This document shows positions 54,935-64,000 of a DNA stretch of 64,000 nt, one piece after another. Made by a program: the position numbers and the translations under genes. This stretch comes from Brumimicrobium sp033722555. GTDB lineage: Bacteria; Bacteroidota; Bacteroidia; Flavobacteriales_D; Crocinitomicaceae. The stretch lies in NCBI GenBank assembly GCA_033722555.1, contig JAWVYS010000005.1, positions 1-64,000 on the forward strand. Reading direction: 5' to 3'. Numbering within the stretch: position 1 is the stretch's first letter; each line of letters begins with the position of its first letter. Below the pieces are notes generated by a model. It made no database searches. It had not been told where the DNA came from and worked only from the letters and a program-made list of their open reading frames with translations.

Positions 54935-54953
54935 AATTATTTAATAAATAATT
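54935..54953. other. 9-bp AT-only perfect palindrome
   Basis: AATTATTTA and TAAATAATT surround one base, between the Ycf48-like gene and the lipoprotein gene on the minus strand. It may form a weak hairpin or bind a protein; no T-run. Confidence 0.3.
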
Positions 54954-54994
54954 GAATATCATTTTTTTATAAATAGTTTTTTTGGCTAAGAAAA

Positions 54995-56224
54995 TTATTC
55001 AACTACTAATTTAGCTGTTTGAATATTACCATGGTTACTGATCGCTTTAATTAAATAAACACCCGGTTTAAAATCTTCACAACTCATTAAGAAAGAATTT
55101 TCCGTTGTAATCAGATTCTTTACCAACTTACCGGTTCCGTCATATACATGAATATCTGTAGTGCCTTTCCCAATCGTCAGTGAAATCATAACACTTTCTG
55201 TTGATGGATTTGGATAAACAAGTAGACCCTCTTGTGTGCTCAAAGAGTTTTCACTGATGGAATTTATGGGCTCAACACTATAAACGTGAATCACGCCATC
55301 GTCTCCACAGAACCATCCCAAACTATCGTGTCGCATCTCGATCGAATTTATATCTCTCGTAGTTCCACTAACTTCGGAAGTCCAAGTTGCTCCACCATCG
55401 ATAGTCTTTATTACTGTACCTCCATTACCAACAGCCCAACCTTTATTAGCGTCTAAAAAATAAACATCGTTTAGACCATTGATTGTACCGCTCGCCTGCG
55501 CACTCCAGTTTAATCCTCCATCACTAGTTGTGAGAATTACTCCGCCTTCTCCAACCGCCCAGCCATTCATGCTGTTTACAAAGAAGACACTGAAAAGAGG
55601 AGTTGTGATGTTGCTAGTCTGTAAAGTCCAGTTAGTACCTCCGTTAACAGTATGTAAAATAACAGCCATAGCATCAACTGTTCCAACCGCCCAACCTTCT
55701 GTTGAGCTAATGAAATAGAGGGAAAAAATGTCCTCTCCTGTTCCTGAATTAAGCTGCGCCCAATTAATTCCACCATTCGTAGTTTTAGCAATATATCCGT
55801 TTTCGCCGCTTATCCATCCCTCGGTACTATTAACAAATGATACATCAAATAATTTTTCGGGAAGGGTTACATCACTTGTCCATGTGACACCGTTGTTCGT
55901 AGATCTCATGACGGCACCATTTCCTCCTGTTACATCATATATTCCAACAGCGATAATAGAACTAGAGGTTAGATAAGCACTCGACCGAATATCTCCAGTT
56001 GTAAAGGAAGGATTCAAATTGTTCCAAACCGCGCCCTGATTACTCGATTTAATAGCGGTGGAAAGGGTGTCTCCAAAAGCCATCCCGTTATTATCATCGT
56101 AATAATTGATGTTCATTAAATTAACATTCGTATTCGATGTCTGTGGCCACCATGACTGAGAATTGGCCTTAAATTCTATACCAAGAATGATTATAGAAAT
56201 TAAAAAAAGTAACGTTTTTTTCAT
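54995..56224 (-). CDS. Ycf48-like beta-propeller protein with T9SS tail, 409 aa
   Basis: A signal peptide (KTLLFLISIIILGIEFKANS) is followed by about six propeller blades with repeated GWAVG and TTDGG-LNW motifs (for example GWAVGEGGVILTTSDGG), the pattern of Ycf48/HCF136-like seven-bladed propellers and BNR repeats. The last 80 residues are a T9SS type A tail (VYPNPSTESVMISL to AKLVVE). In plants and cyanobacteria Ycf48 helps photosystem II assembly; exported bacterial relatives are of unknown function. It is surface-exposed. Confidence 0.85.
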   Translation of the reverse strand: MKKTLLFLISIIILGIEFKANSQSWWPQTSNTNVNLMNINYYDDNNGMAFGDTLSTAIKSSNQGAVWNNLNPSFTTGDIRSSAYLTSSSIIAVGIYDVTGGNGAVMRSTNNGVTWTSDVTLPEKLFDVSFVNSTEGWISGENGYIAKTTNGGINWAQLNSGTGEDIFSLYFISSTEGWAVGTVDAMAVILHTVNGGTNWTLQTSNITTPLFSVFFVNSMNGWAVGEGGVILTTSDGGLNWSAQASGTINGLNDVYFLDANKGWAVGNGGTVIKTIDGGATWTSEVSGTTRDINSIEMRHDSLGWFCGDDGVIHVYSVEPINSISENSLSTQEGLLVYPNPSTESVMISLTIGKGTTDIHVYDGTGKLVKNLITTENSFLMSCEDFKPGVYLIKAISNHGNIQTAKLVVE

Positions 56225-56508
56225 AGCATGTAATTTTAAATTAATTATGTTTTGATATTATGATGATCGGGATAATGAAAAGGTTGGAAAACAGGTAAGT
56301 ATTTACTTCCATTTTTTATGTGTCTTGTTTAAGCTAATTAAAGATGCCTTTAAGGATTTATATTGAGGATATTAATACAGTGCCGGGTAGGTAAAAAATT
56401 TCTTCGAAAAAAAATTGAAAGATTTTATAGAACAGTGAATATCCGTGATCGCGTGAAATATTTGTCAATGTTATGACGTTTTAGAAGCATAACTGTAATA
56501 CTGAACCC
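56225..56508. other. 284-bp divergent intergenic region
   Basis: AT-rich; no ORF or RNA gene seen. It holds GGTTGGAAAACAG at 56282-56294, a motif also present upstream of the lipoprotein gene at 54908. No clear TAnnTTTG for the gene at 56509. Confidence 0.5.
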
Positions 56509-57129
56509 ATGAGAGTATTTTTGTTTTGTATTCTTGTTTTTTCCTCTTTTTCAATGGCTCAGGAACTGGAATCAGCTGGTTCCAATTCAGGTTGGTTCTC
56601 ACTCGGAGTTCGCAGCACCGTCAATTTATTTGATCACGACGGAACAGGTATTGGTTCGGGAGGTCAGTTCCGGATTCGATTGAATGACCGTTTGAATACC
56701 GACTGGTTTGCTGATTATATCACAATTAATTCAAACGACGAGATTAGAAGCGAATACCTGCATATCGGTTGGTCTGTCCTGTTCTATCCATTACCTCCAA
56801 AAAGTTATGCCGAAAGGCGAATTCAACCCTATATTCTGGCAGGTCACTGTTTTGACTACAATAAAAAAACGTTGATTGCTGATCCGTCTGTTCAGGCTGA
56901 TCGATGGGGTTCCGCCGTTCAATCGGGGCTTGGTTTTCATTTCTTTCTAAGTGAACGTATCGATCTGTCCTTAACCAGTCAGTACATGATACACCTCACC
57001 AAAGCAATTGATGGACATAGCCACGGTAACGGTATCGAACTACATGCGTCGGAACACAGTGGATTAGAAGGACATCTCCTTACTACCGTAAGTTTGAATT
57101 ATAAAATCTGTCGTTTATGGAAAAGATAA
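56509..57129 (+). CDS. Exported hypothetical protein, probable outer-membrane barrel, 206 aa
   Basis: A signal peptide (MRVFLFCILVFSSFSMAQ) is followed by strands typical of small barrels (SLGVRSTVNLFD, GGQFRIRLNDRLNTDWFADY) and several His residues near residues 185-195 (HSHGNGIELHASEHSG). It ends NYKICRLWKR. It overlaps the next gene by 13 bp, so the pair is translated together. Function unknown. Confidence 0.65.
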   Translation: MRVFLFCILVFSSFSMAQELESAGSNSGWFSLGVRSTVNLFDHDGTGIGSGGQFRIRLNDRLNTDWFADYITINSNDEIRSEYLHIGWSVLFYPLPPKSYAERRIQPYILAGHCFDYNKKTLIADPSVQADRWGSAVQSGLGFHFFLSERIDLSLTSQYMIHLTKAIDGHSHGNGIELHASEHSGLEGHLLTTVSLNYKICRLWKR

Positions 57130-57680
57130 AAATGATTTTCTTCACTATATTCTTTGCAAGCTGTTCTTTAACAGGACAAACACAGGAAGTTCTTCGTACC
57201 GGACTCATTCGAGCACAACTTACCTTGAGTCCGGGAACCTTTTTAAATACTGACGAGTCGCTTGTTTATCTGCACGGAACCCTTGAGGCCTATACGGACA
57301 GCAAAATTTCGCTTACCGGGGAAGGTTTTTTACAGGTAGGTCAACTCGGTAGCGAGCAGAGCAGTATAAGTCAGAATCATTCTGTTTTCTTTGGTTTCCA
57401 TTATCACTTTACGCGGTCTAATCACGATCTCTATATGGGCATACAACCGGGTCTTTCCTTTACGCGATTAAATCCTCAGGAAGAGACAATGGAAGCCCAA
57501 ACGGGTTATAATCCTGTTTTTTCTGCTGCTGTCGGATACAATTATTACGTCGGCAGATTCTTTCACTTTTTTGTTCAGTCTCGACTTATTCTGGGAAACC
57601 ACATGGTTGACAGGCCGTACAACCTTGCGGAATTAAGGCTTTCTGCTGGACTCGGGTTTAATCTGAATGTCCTCCGCTAG
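57117..57680 (+). CDS. Exported hypothetical protein, probable outer-membrane barrel, 187 aa
   Basis: A short signal segment (IKMIFFTIFFASCSLTGQ) that could be read either as a lipoprotein signal (FASC) or a standard one (cleavage after TGQ). The mature part is beta-rich and ends AGLGFNLNVLR. It is the second gene of a coupled pair with the preceding barrel-like protein. No family recognised. Confidence 0.6.
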   Translation: MEKIKMIFFTIFFASCSLTGQTQEVLRTGLIRAQLTLSPGTFLNTDESLVYLHGTLEAYTDSKISLTGEGFLQVGQLGSEQSSISQNHSVFFGFHYHFTRSNHDLYMGIQPGLSFTRLNPQEETMEAQTGYNPVFSAAVGYNYYVGRFFHFFVQSRLILGNHMVDRPYNLAELRLSAGLGFNLNVLR

Positions 57681-57729
57681 ACTTTCATAAACTTGCTTGT
57701 ATTTAGATGGATTACTGACGAATTTCCCG

Positions 57730-57737
57730 TAAATTTG
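57730..57737 (+). promoter_or_regulatory. -7 promoter element (TAAATTTG) for lepA
   Basis: TAAATTTG lies 56 bp before the lepA ATG. Confidence 0.5.
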
Positions 57738-57793
57738 CACTGGTTTTTTGGGGGATAGAACCTGCCCGGAAAACAAAACAGGAATTTTTATAC

Positions 57794-59593
57794 ATGAAGA
57801 ACATACGCAACTTTTGCATCATAGCTCATATCGATCATGGTAAGAGCACTTTAGCCGACCGATTACTTCAGACTACAGGAACAATATCCGACCGTGACAT
57901 GAAGGAACAGGCGTTGGACGATATGGATCTCGAGCGTGAACGTGGCATCACAATTAAGAGTCATGCTATACAGATGGATTACCAGCATGACGGAGTTGAT
58001 TACACACTTAACCTGATCGATACGCCGGGACACGTTGATTTTTCATATGAGGTGTCCAGATCTATTGCCGCATGCGAAGGCGCATTGTTGATTGTGGATG
58101 CCTCTCAGGGGATTGAAGCACAAACCATTTCTAATTTATATTTAGCGCTTGAACACGATCTGGAAATTATTCCGATTTTGAATAAAATGGATTTGCCGGG
58201 TGCTCAACCTGAGGAGGTAACGGACCAGATTGTTGACCTGATTGGTTGTGACCCCTCAGATGTAATTCCCGCCTCAGGGAAAACCGGTCTTGGTGTGGAT
58301 AAAATTTTAGATGCGATTATCAAAAGAATTCCGCCGCCCAAAGGTGATCCGGATGCCCCGCTTCAGGCAATGATCTTTGATTCGGTATTCAATCCTTTTC
58401 GGGGTATTATCGCTTATTACAGAATACTGAACGGTAGCATAAAGAAAGGTCAGCGGGTGAAGTTTGTGAATACAGGCAGAAGCTACGATGCGGATGAAGT
58501 TGGTATTTTAAAGATGACTCCTCAACCCAAAAATGAGGTCAAGACAGGAGACGTAGGGTATATCATTTCAGGAATTAAGATAGCCAAAGAAGTAAAGGTG
58601 GGTGAAACGATCACTTCTTTTGAGAATCCTTGCAAAGAAGCGGTTAAAGGATTTGAGGACGTTAAACCCATGGTTTTCTCCGGAATTTATCCGGTAGATA
58701 CGGATGATTTCGAGGAGCTAAGGTTTTCTATGGAAAAACTGCAATTGAATGATTCATCGCTAGTCTACGAACCGGAATCTTCAGCTGCTTTAGGTTTTGG
58801 CTTCCGATGTGGCTTTTTGGGAATGCTTCATCTCGAGATAATCCAGGAAAGACTGGAACGGGAATTCGACATGACTGTGATTACGACGGTTCCAAACGTG
58901 TCTTATTACTGTTATATGCGTAAAAATCCGGAAGAGAGAATCATCGTAAATAACCCTTCGGAATTACCAGATCCTGCGGCTGTTGAATATATTGAAGAAC
59001 CTTATATCAAGGCGCAAGTGATTACCAAATCGGAATATATCGGACAGATAATGACTCTGTGCATCGAAAAACGCGGTGAACTGCAAAATCAGGTTTATCT
59101 CACTCAGGACAGGGTAGAGATCACTTTCCTGATGCCCATGGCCGAGATTGTTTTTGACTTTTATGATCGTTTGAAATCGGTGTCAAGAGGATATGCTTCT
59201 TTCGACTATTTCCCTATCGGATACCAGAAATCAGACCTTGTGAAACTTGATGTACTGCTGAATCATGAGCAGGTAGATGCGCTTTCTGCATTAGTGCACC
59301 GAAGCAATGCCTTCGATCTCGGAAAGAAAATCTGCTTGAAGTTGAAAGAATTAATTCCAAGGCAACAGTTTGAGATTCCTATACAGGCTGCGATTGGTGC
59401 CAAGGTTATCGCCCGGGAAACGATTAAGGCCCTCAGAAAAGATGTAACCGCCAAATGTTACGGTGGAGATATTTCAAGAAAACGAAAACTCCTGGAGAAA
59501 CAAAAGCAGGGAAAGAAAAGAATGCGCCAGGTAGGAAGGGTGGAGGTACCACAGGAAGCATTCCTTGCAGTTCTGAAACTGAACGACAGTTGA
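57794..59593 (+). CDS. lepA: Elongation factor 4 (LepA)
   Basis: A 599-residue translational GTPase, normal length. GTPase motifs: AHIDHGKST (P-loop), RERGITIKSH (switch I), DTPGHVDF (G3), NKMDLPGA (G4). The LepA-specific C-terminal domain ends with GKKRMRQVGRVEVPQEAFLA. It acts on ribosomes, in back-translocation or initiation depending on the study. Stands alone. Confidence 0.97.
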   Translation: MKNIRNFCIIAHIDHGKSTLADRLLQTTGTISDRDMKEQALDDMDLERERGITIKSHAIQMDYQHDGVDYTLNLIDTPGHVDFSYEVSRSIAACEGALLIVDASQGIEAQTISNLYLALEHDLEIIPILNKMDLPGAQPEEVTDQIVDLIGCDPSDVIPASGKTGLGVDKILDAIIKRIPPPKGDPDAPLQAMIFDSVFNPFRGIIAYYRILNGSIKKGQRVKFVNTGRSYDADEVGILKMTPQPKNEVKTGDVGYIISGIKIAKEVKVGETITSFENPCKEAVKGFEDVKPMVFSGIYPVDTDDFEELRFSMEKLQLNDSSLVYEPESSAALGFGFRCGFLGMLHLEIIQERLEREFDMTVITTVPNVSYYCYMRKNPEERIIVNNPSELPDPAAVEYIEEPYIKAQVITKSEYIGQIMTLCIEKRGELQNQVYLTQDRVEITFLMPMAEIVFDFYDRLKSVSRGYASFDYFPIGYQKSDLVKLDVLLNHEQVDALSALVHRSNAFDLGKKICLKLKELIPRQQFEIPIQAAIGAKVIARETIKALRKDVTAKCYGGDISRKRKLLEKQKQGKKRMRQVGRVEVPQEAFLAVLKLNDS

Positions 59594-59699
59594 TTTTCGT
59601 TGAATGTTGACGACTTAATTATTTATGATATATTTAGATCGATCTTAAGTATTAAGTCAAAGTTAACAGGGATTTACACGGCCCTTTAACTACAATTGT

Positions 59700-59707
59700 T
59701 AATTTTG
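59700..59707 (+). promoter_or_regulatory. -7 promoter element (TAATTTTG) for the LysE-family gene
   Basis: TAATTTTG lies 19 bp before the GTG start at 59727. Confidence 0.5.
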
Positions 59708-59726
59708 TTTTAACCAATTTCGGATT

Positions 59727-60377
59727 GTGTTTGAATTGATTTTAAAAGGTGTTGTTACAGGGTTGATTCTAAGTGTGATGCTGGGGCCTGCCTTCTTTGT
59801 GCTCCTCGAAACAAGTATACGCAAAGGAATCCGCTCCGCGCTCGCTTTCGATGCGGGAGTACTCATCAGTGACATCGTTTATATCATTATCGCCTATGTA
59901 TTTATTCAGCAGGTTGAAGAACTGTCGAGGGGTACTGATAATGCAGTAATTCGTGCGGTTGGAGGTGGGATGTTCCTCATTTTCGGGCTCTTTACCTTTT
60001 TCAAAACGGTAAGCACAACACAACTGGATCCCGTGAGGGGGAAAGCCAAGAACTCGCGTGATTTCTGGATTTTATTCATCAAAGGACTCATTCTTAATTT
60101 AGCGAATCCACTGGTAATATTTTACTGGTTTTCCGTGATGGCTTTAGGTAAATCCGGTCAGGAAACCGTGTTTACTGGATGGGATATGTTTTTATACCTG
60201 ACAGTTATTCTGGTTACCTTCTTCTCTATAGATGTTCTAAAGATCATGGGGGCTAAAAAACTACGCCCGTTTATAACCTCGGCTCTTCTTCGTTCCCTGA
60301 ACAGAATTGTCGGTTCAATTCTTGTTGCATTCGGAGTGTTTCTTATCATTAACAGTATCGTATTATGGTTGAAATAA
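59727..60377 (+). CDS. LysE family amino-acid exporter
   Basis: A 216-residue inner-membrane protein with about six helices. The N-terminal GPAFFVLLETSIRKGIRSAL fits the LysE/RhtB signature, and GLILNLANPLVIFYWFSV is the conserved central helix. Such proteins export amino acids or related compounds; the substrate is unknown. The start is GTG at 59727, which gives the family's usual N-terminus; the next ATG would cut the first helix. Confidence 0.85.
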   Translation: MFELILKGVVTGLILSVMLGPAFFVLLETSIRKGIRSALAFDAGVLISDIVYIIIAYVFIQQVEELSRGTDNAVIRAVGGGMFLIFGLFTFFKTVSTTQLDPVRGKAKNSRDFWILFIKGLILNLANPLVIFYWFSVMALGKSGQETVFTGWDMFLYLTVILVTFFSIDVLKIMGAKKLRPFITSALLRSLNRIVGSILVAFGVFLIINSIVLWLK

Positions 60378-60428
60378 TGTAACCTTTTCGTTGAATTCTA
60401 ATTATACACCACATATACCAAAATAAAA

Positions 60429-62138
60429 ATGCGGCTTTTACTTTTTCTTCTTTTTTCCTTAAATTTTTTGTCTTTCGCTCAGGAGGTTCATAAAAGAAAC
60501 CTATCAAAGAGACAGTTTTTCTATTTCGACGTAAACAAAACCCAGGTTGAAAGTCAGGGTTTTTATTACATAGATGATCTGGGAGAAACCACTCTGCGTC
60601 ACGGGACATGGAAATTTTTTGATAAAGAAGGCGTTCTCAAGGCTGAACAGAATTATTATAAAAATGAACTTCACGGGAAGGTTGTTAATTATTTCGCCAA
60701 CGGACAGGTGCAGAATCTGGGATATTTCTATCTCGGAAAACAAGACAGCATTTACCTTGAATACTATGAAGACGGTGATTTGAGTCAGCAAGGTTACTAC
60801 CTGCAAGGCAAGCCCATTGGCATCTGGGAATATTATTACCGTGATGGCCGGTTGAAATTAAAGGAAGAAATCATAGATACTGTTTCATACGTTTGGGAAT
60901 TTTACCTGCCTGACTCCCTGCATACCCAGACCGTAGTTGAAGGCAACGGTGAACTTATGACCTATTACACCAATGGCAAGCTGAAGGAGTGGTACAATTA
61001 CAAAGACGGATTAAAGCACGGAAAATTTGAAGAAGGCTCCGTTCACGGTTATTATCTGTTAAAAGGCTCCTTCAAGGAAAATAAACCGGAGGGGAAGTGG
61101 GAATATTTTTATTACACGGGTGATATTGAAAAAATCAGTCATTATAAGGATGGAAAATTGAACGGTGATTATACCTATTATTACGACAATGGGCAGATCA
61201 ACGTGGAAGGAAAATTTTCTAATGGTTTAAAGGCAGGAGAATGGACCTGGTATACCAATCAGGGTAAGGTTGATATGAAAGGAAATTTCAGAAAAGGTAT
61301 GCAACACGGTAAATGGATCTATTATTATCCGGAAGGAGGAATTTCCTACAAAGCTGAATTTAAGGATGATAAAAAACATGGTGCCTGGGTTTACTTTTAT
61401 AAAGACGGCAAAAAGTTTAAAGAGGGAGAATTTTCGGAGGATCTTAAAAATGGAACCTGGAGAACATGGTATGAGTCCGGACAATTATTGATGGAGGGAG
61501 ATTATGTGAACGACCTGGAACAGGGTGAATGGAAGATTTTTTGGGAAAACGGAAAACTTAAGAATAAAACCACTTTTAAAGACGGAAAAAGGAACGGAGA
61601 ATGGCTCTCGTACTACGACACGGGCGTGCTGAAAGAAGAAGGCGAATATGAAGATGAGTTCAAAACCGGCGAATGGAAAGCTTATTTTGATAACGGCCGT
61701 TTAAAAGATCTTGGACATTACAAAGTCGTCGAGGAAAAATCCAAAATAAAATACGGTCCCTTAAAAGACAGGGTGAAGAGAACTTCTGTTAAACACGGTG
61801 AATTCCTGTCGTATTCATCGAAGGATTATCAAAAAACATTGGAAGGGAAGTATAAAAACGATGAAAAGCACGGAGAATGGACGGCTTATCATCCGGGAGG
61901 TGTACAACCGGCTGTAATTACCAATTATAAAGACGGCAGACTCCACGGACCGATGAAAACCTATACTTTTAAAGGAAACCGACTGGTTTCTGAAATCAAC
62001 TATAAAGACGGACTTCAACACGGAAAGGTACTGATCTACGACAAGGATGGAAAACTTGTGAAAGAGGAGGAATATAAAAACGGTATCCGCGTGATTGAGG
62101 GAACAAGTTCAGGAACAGGTTTTTCTCCAGGAAGGTAA
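60429..62138 (+). CDS. Exported MORN/YwqK-type repeat protein, 569 aa
   Basis: A signal peptide (RLLLFLLFSLNFLSFAQ) is followed by about 18-20 tandem repeats of 22-25 residues with the core G-x-W-x-x-Y-Y-x-x-G-x-L (for example GEWLSYYDTGVLKEEGEYED). This is the MORN_2 or YwqK-like repeat, forming an elongated beta structure. In databases single relatives are labelled YwqK antitoxins, but the exported, multi-repeat form here does not support a toxin-antitoxin role. Its stop codon directly abuts the convergent mgtE stop. No T9SS tail. Confidence 0.8.
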   Translation: MRLLLFLLFSLNFLSFAQEVHKRNLSKRQFFYFDVNKTQVESQGFYYIDDLGETTLRHGTWKFFDKEGVLKAEQNYYKNELHGKVVNYFANGQVQNLGYFYLGKQDSIYLEYYEDGDLSQQGYYLQGKPIGIWEYYYRDGRLKLKEEIIDTVSYVWEFYLPDSLHTQTVVEGNGELMTYYTNGKLKEWYNYKDGLKHGKFEEGSVHGYYLLKGSFKENKPEGKWEYFYYTGDIEKISHYKDGKLNGDYTYYYDNGQINVEGKFSNGLKAGEWTWYTNQGKVDMKGNFRKGMQHGKWIYYYPEGGISYKAEFKDDKKHGAWVYFYKDGKKFKEGEFSEDLKNGTWRTWYESGQLLMEGDYVNDLEQGEWKIFWENGKLKNKTTFKDGKRNGEWLSYYDTGVLKEEGEYEDEFKTGEWKAYFDNGRLKDLGHYKVVEEKSKIKYGPLKDRVKRTSVKHGEFLSYSSKDYQKTLEGKYKNDEKHGEWTAYHPGGVQPAVITNYKDGRLHGPMKTYTFKGNRLVSEINYKDGLQHGKVLIYDKDGKLVKEEEYKNGIRVIEGTSSGTGFSPGR

Positions 62139-63488
62139 TCAAATACTGAACACGGTAATTCCAACAATAAAATAGATAAATAATCCTACAACATCATTCA
62201 GAGTGGTAATAAAAGGTCCTGTAGCCACAGCGGGATCCACATTGTACTTGTTGAGAATCAGTGGAATGAGTGTTCCGAAGATCGCCGCAAAACAGATCAC
62301 AATAAATAAAGCTATGCTTACGGAAACCCCAAGCATAATATCCTCAAGTAACCAGGTTGTAAAGAAAATAATTACCCCGAAAATCAGTCCATTCAAAAGT
62401 CCAAGAGTAGCTTCTTTTTTAACCTTAGACAGAATACTTCCGAACTGGTTTGTTCCGTTAGCTATGGATTGAACAACGATAGCACTGGATTGCACCCCAA
62501 CATTTCCTCCCATCGCAGCGACCAGAGGGATGAAGAAAGCAAGAGAGGGTATTTTACCAATCTGAGATTCAAAGTTACCTATTACCTGTGCGCCCAAAAT
62601 TCCTCCAAGCAAGCCGATGAGTAGCCACGGCATGCGTGAGCGAGACATGCGCCAAATGCTAGCATTTGATTCTACACTCTCCGAGATCCCCGAAGCCATT
62701 TGAAAGTCTTTATCGGCCTCCTCACGAATAACATCTACAATATCGTCAATGGTGATACGGCCTACCAGTTTTTTTTGCAGGTCAAGCACGGGGATAGAAA
62801 CCAAATCATATTTATCCATGATCCTTGCCACTTCTTCGCCTTCCACATTCGTGGTCACATACACCATGTTTTTGTCCTGATAAATATCTTTGATCAAGGT
62901 ATTGGATTTTGCGAAAAGAAGTGATTTCAATGAAAGAAATCCTACCAGATGATCATCGTTATCAACGACATAAATCGTATAGACTTTTTCGACGTCTTCC
63001 GCCTGGCGTCTGAGCTCTATCACGCAACGGTTTACCGGCCAGTCAAGTTTGGCCTTGATAAACTCAGTTTGCATCAAACCACCCGCAGAGTTTTCGTCGT
63101 AATTGAGAAGGTCTACCAGTTCGGCAGCGTCTTCATTATCCATTTCGGCGATTACCTCGAGCTGTCTGTCGACCGGTAACTCTCCTAAAATATCAACCGC
63201 ATCATCCGAATCGAGGTTCTCCAGTTGATGAGCAAGTTGTGATGGATTCAGGGTTTCAACAAAACGGTAACGAACTTCGTCATCCAGTTCCATCAGTACT
63301 TCCCCCTGAAGTTCATTATCGAGCTGTGTATAAATGAATTTAGCCTCGTCAGCATCTAATTCATCCATAATTTCAGCAATATCTGCAGGGTGTAGGGGAA
63401 CGATCTGTGATTCGATGTAAGCAGAATTACCCTGCTCAATCATCTCACGGATTTCTTCCAAAAACTCCTTGGTTAACTCAAACTGCAT
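62139..63488 (-). CDS. mgtE: Magnesium transporter MgtE
   Basis: A 449-residue protein: an N-terminal MgtE_N helical domain (1-125) with LDADEAKFIYTQLDNE-type repeats, a CBS pair (about 130-255) that senses Mg2+, a plug helix and five C-terminal membrane helices (about 285-449) with VQSSAIVVQSIANG and DVVGLFIYF. Mg2+ channels of this family close when the cytoplasmic domain binds Mg2+. Length is normal. rsmA lies upstream on the same strand, a frequent order in Bacteroidota. Confidence 0.95.
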   Translation of the reverse strand: MQFELTKEFLEEIREMIEQGNSAYIESQIVPLHPADIAEIMDELDADEAKFIYTQLDNELQGEVLMELDDEVRYRFVETLNPSQLAHQLENLDSDDAVDILGELPVDRQLEVIAEMDNEDAAELVDLLNYDENSAGGLMQTEFIKAKLDWPVNRCVIELRRQAEDVEKVYTIYVVDNDDHLVGFLSLKSLLFAKSNTLIKDIYQDKNMVYVTTNVEGEEVARIMDKYDLVSIPVLDLQKKLVGRITIDDIVDVIREEADKDFQMASGISESVESNASIWRMSRSRMPWLLIGLLGGILGAQVIGNFESQIGKIPSLAFFIPLVAAMGGNVGVQSSAIVVQSIANGTNQFGSILSKVKKEATLGLLNGLIFGVIIFFTTWLLEDIMLGVSVSIALFIVICFAAIFGTLIPLILNKYNVDPAVATGPFITTLNDVVGLFIYFIVGITVFSI

Positions 63489-63505
63489 CGCTGAAAAAGT
63501 TTTGG

Positions 63506-63513
63506 CAAAGGTA
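63506..63513 (-). promoter_or_regulatory. -7 promoter element (TACCTTTG) for mgtE
   Basis: The minus strand reads TACCTTTG, 17 bp upstream of the mgtE ATG at 63488, showing mgtE can be transcribed apart from rsmA. Confidence 0.5.
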
Positions 63514-63633
63514 CGAAAGAAATAATAATAGTTCGGTGATTACGGTGTTATATCCGGGTTAAGGATTTTAGGTGACTTTAAATAAAAAGGCGCTCCAGAA
63601 AAACGATCTTTTCCTTGTTTTAAGGTCAGTTTG

Positions 63634-64000
63634 TCAATTTTCCTTTTCAACCAAACCGGTCAAGACAATAAAATCCTCCACCGATAATTGTTCGGGTCTC
63701 AGTGAGAGGAAAGGTGAATCTTTCAGTTTTTCTGTTTCCACAATTCCTTTGAGTGTATTACGGATGGTTTTTCTACGCTGATTAAAGGTGGTTTTTACGA
63801 TGCGTTGGTGTAAACCCTCATCCACACCGAGTCGTTTACGTGCGTTTCTGGTGCAACGAATGACGGCTGATCTCACTTTTGGAGGAGGGTTGAATACATG
63901 AGGCTCTACAGTGAAACAGTATTCAATATCATAGTATGTTTGCAAAAGAACATTCACAATTCCGTAGTTTTTTGTACCGGGTGGAGCCATGATCCGGTCT
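63634..64000 (-). CDS. rsmA: 16S rRNA dimethyladenosine transferase, 3' part
   Basis: The C-terminal 122 codons of RsmA (KsgA); the gene continues past base 64000. Visible: DRIMAPPGTKNYGIVNVLL and FNPPPKVRSAVIRC, the C-terminal RNA-binding region of the family, and FNQRRKTIRNTLK. RsmA dimethylates two adenines near the 3' end of 16S rRNA. The catalytic N-terminal part lies outside the window. Confidence 0.93.
   Translation of the reverse strand, partial: DRIMAPPGTKNYGIVNVLLQTYYDIEYCFTVEPHVFNPPPKVRSAVIRCTRNARKRLGVDEGLHQRIVKTTFNQRRKTIRNTLKGIVETEKLKDSPFLSLRPEQLSVEDFIVLTGLVEKEN

Noticed and set aside
60429..62138. YwqK-type label suggests a toxin-antitoxin system.
   Set aside because: The protein is exported, has about 20 repeats, and no toxin gene is adjacent.

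Overview
This 64 kb window comes from a member of the Bacteroidota, most likely Flavobacteriales or a close relative. The evidence is several secreted proteins with type IX secretion (T9SS) C-terminal sorting tails, the Bacteroidota -7 promoter element TAnnTTTG upstream of many genes, almost no Shine-Dalgarno sequences, Bacteroidota-type insertions in leucyl-tRNA synthetase, and many lipoproteins and outer-membrane proteins. It reads as ordinary chromosome. I see no rRNA, tRNA, transposase, phage block or CRISPR array.

Layout. 0-4 kb: the tail of a T9SS protein, a DUF2784 membrane protein, a lipoprotein and two surface proteins. 4-8 kb: leuS and a lipoprotein. 8-14.5 kb: a divergent LysR regulator and dabB-dabA (energy-coupled inorganic carbon uptake), then a DUF6671 zinc-ribbon protein and a small coiled-coil protein. 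A strong inverted repeat lies between the regulator and dabB. 14.5-23.4 kb: rhlE, a large AsmA-like protein, a locus with 21-bp tandem repeats, a glycosyltransferase and alaS. 23.4-28 kb: an M23 peptidase, a MerR regulator, a PIN-PhoH ATPase, a small membrane protein and pnuC plus a nadR-type kinase. 28-39.3 kb: a 1274-residue repeat adhesin, metG, an S9 peptidase and another T9SS protein. 39.3-43 kb: an RNA-like three-copy repeat array, a GT9 glycosyltransferase, a small conserved protein, fbp and a Crp/Fnr regulator. 43-47.6 kb: a three-gene operon of two outer-membrane barrel candidates and an exported WD40-caspase. 47.7-51.7 kb: two rhodaneses, a candidate structured small RNA, pdxA, an M42 peptidase and an aldo/keto reductase. 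51.8-64 kb: a glycosyltransferase, an AI-2E family transporter, a lipoprotein, a Ycf48-like T9SS protein, two small exported proteins, lepA, a LysE-family exporter, a YwqK/MORN-repeat protein, mgtE and the 3' part of rsmA.

The strongest unexplained signal is at 39426-39801. Three units about 155 bp apart share an identical 26-nt block, followed by hairpins whose stems differ in sequence but keep pairing, keep a CGCC loop and end in U-runs. This looks like a family of small transcripts or RNA-level elements. A second RNA candidate at about 48388-48490 has a near-consensus promoter, a potential H-type pseudoknot and a rho-independent terminator. Other points worth checking are the LysR/dab operator, the exported WD40-caspase operon, promoters so close to start codons that the mRNAs should be leaderless, and the 21/42-bp repeat gene. 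All functional calls rest on reading sequence motifs; no database search was run.
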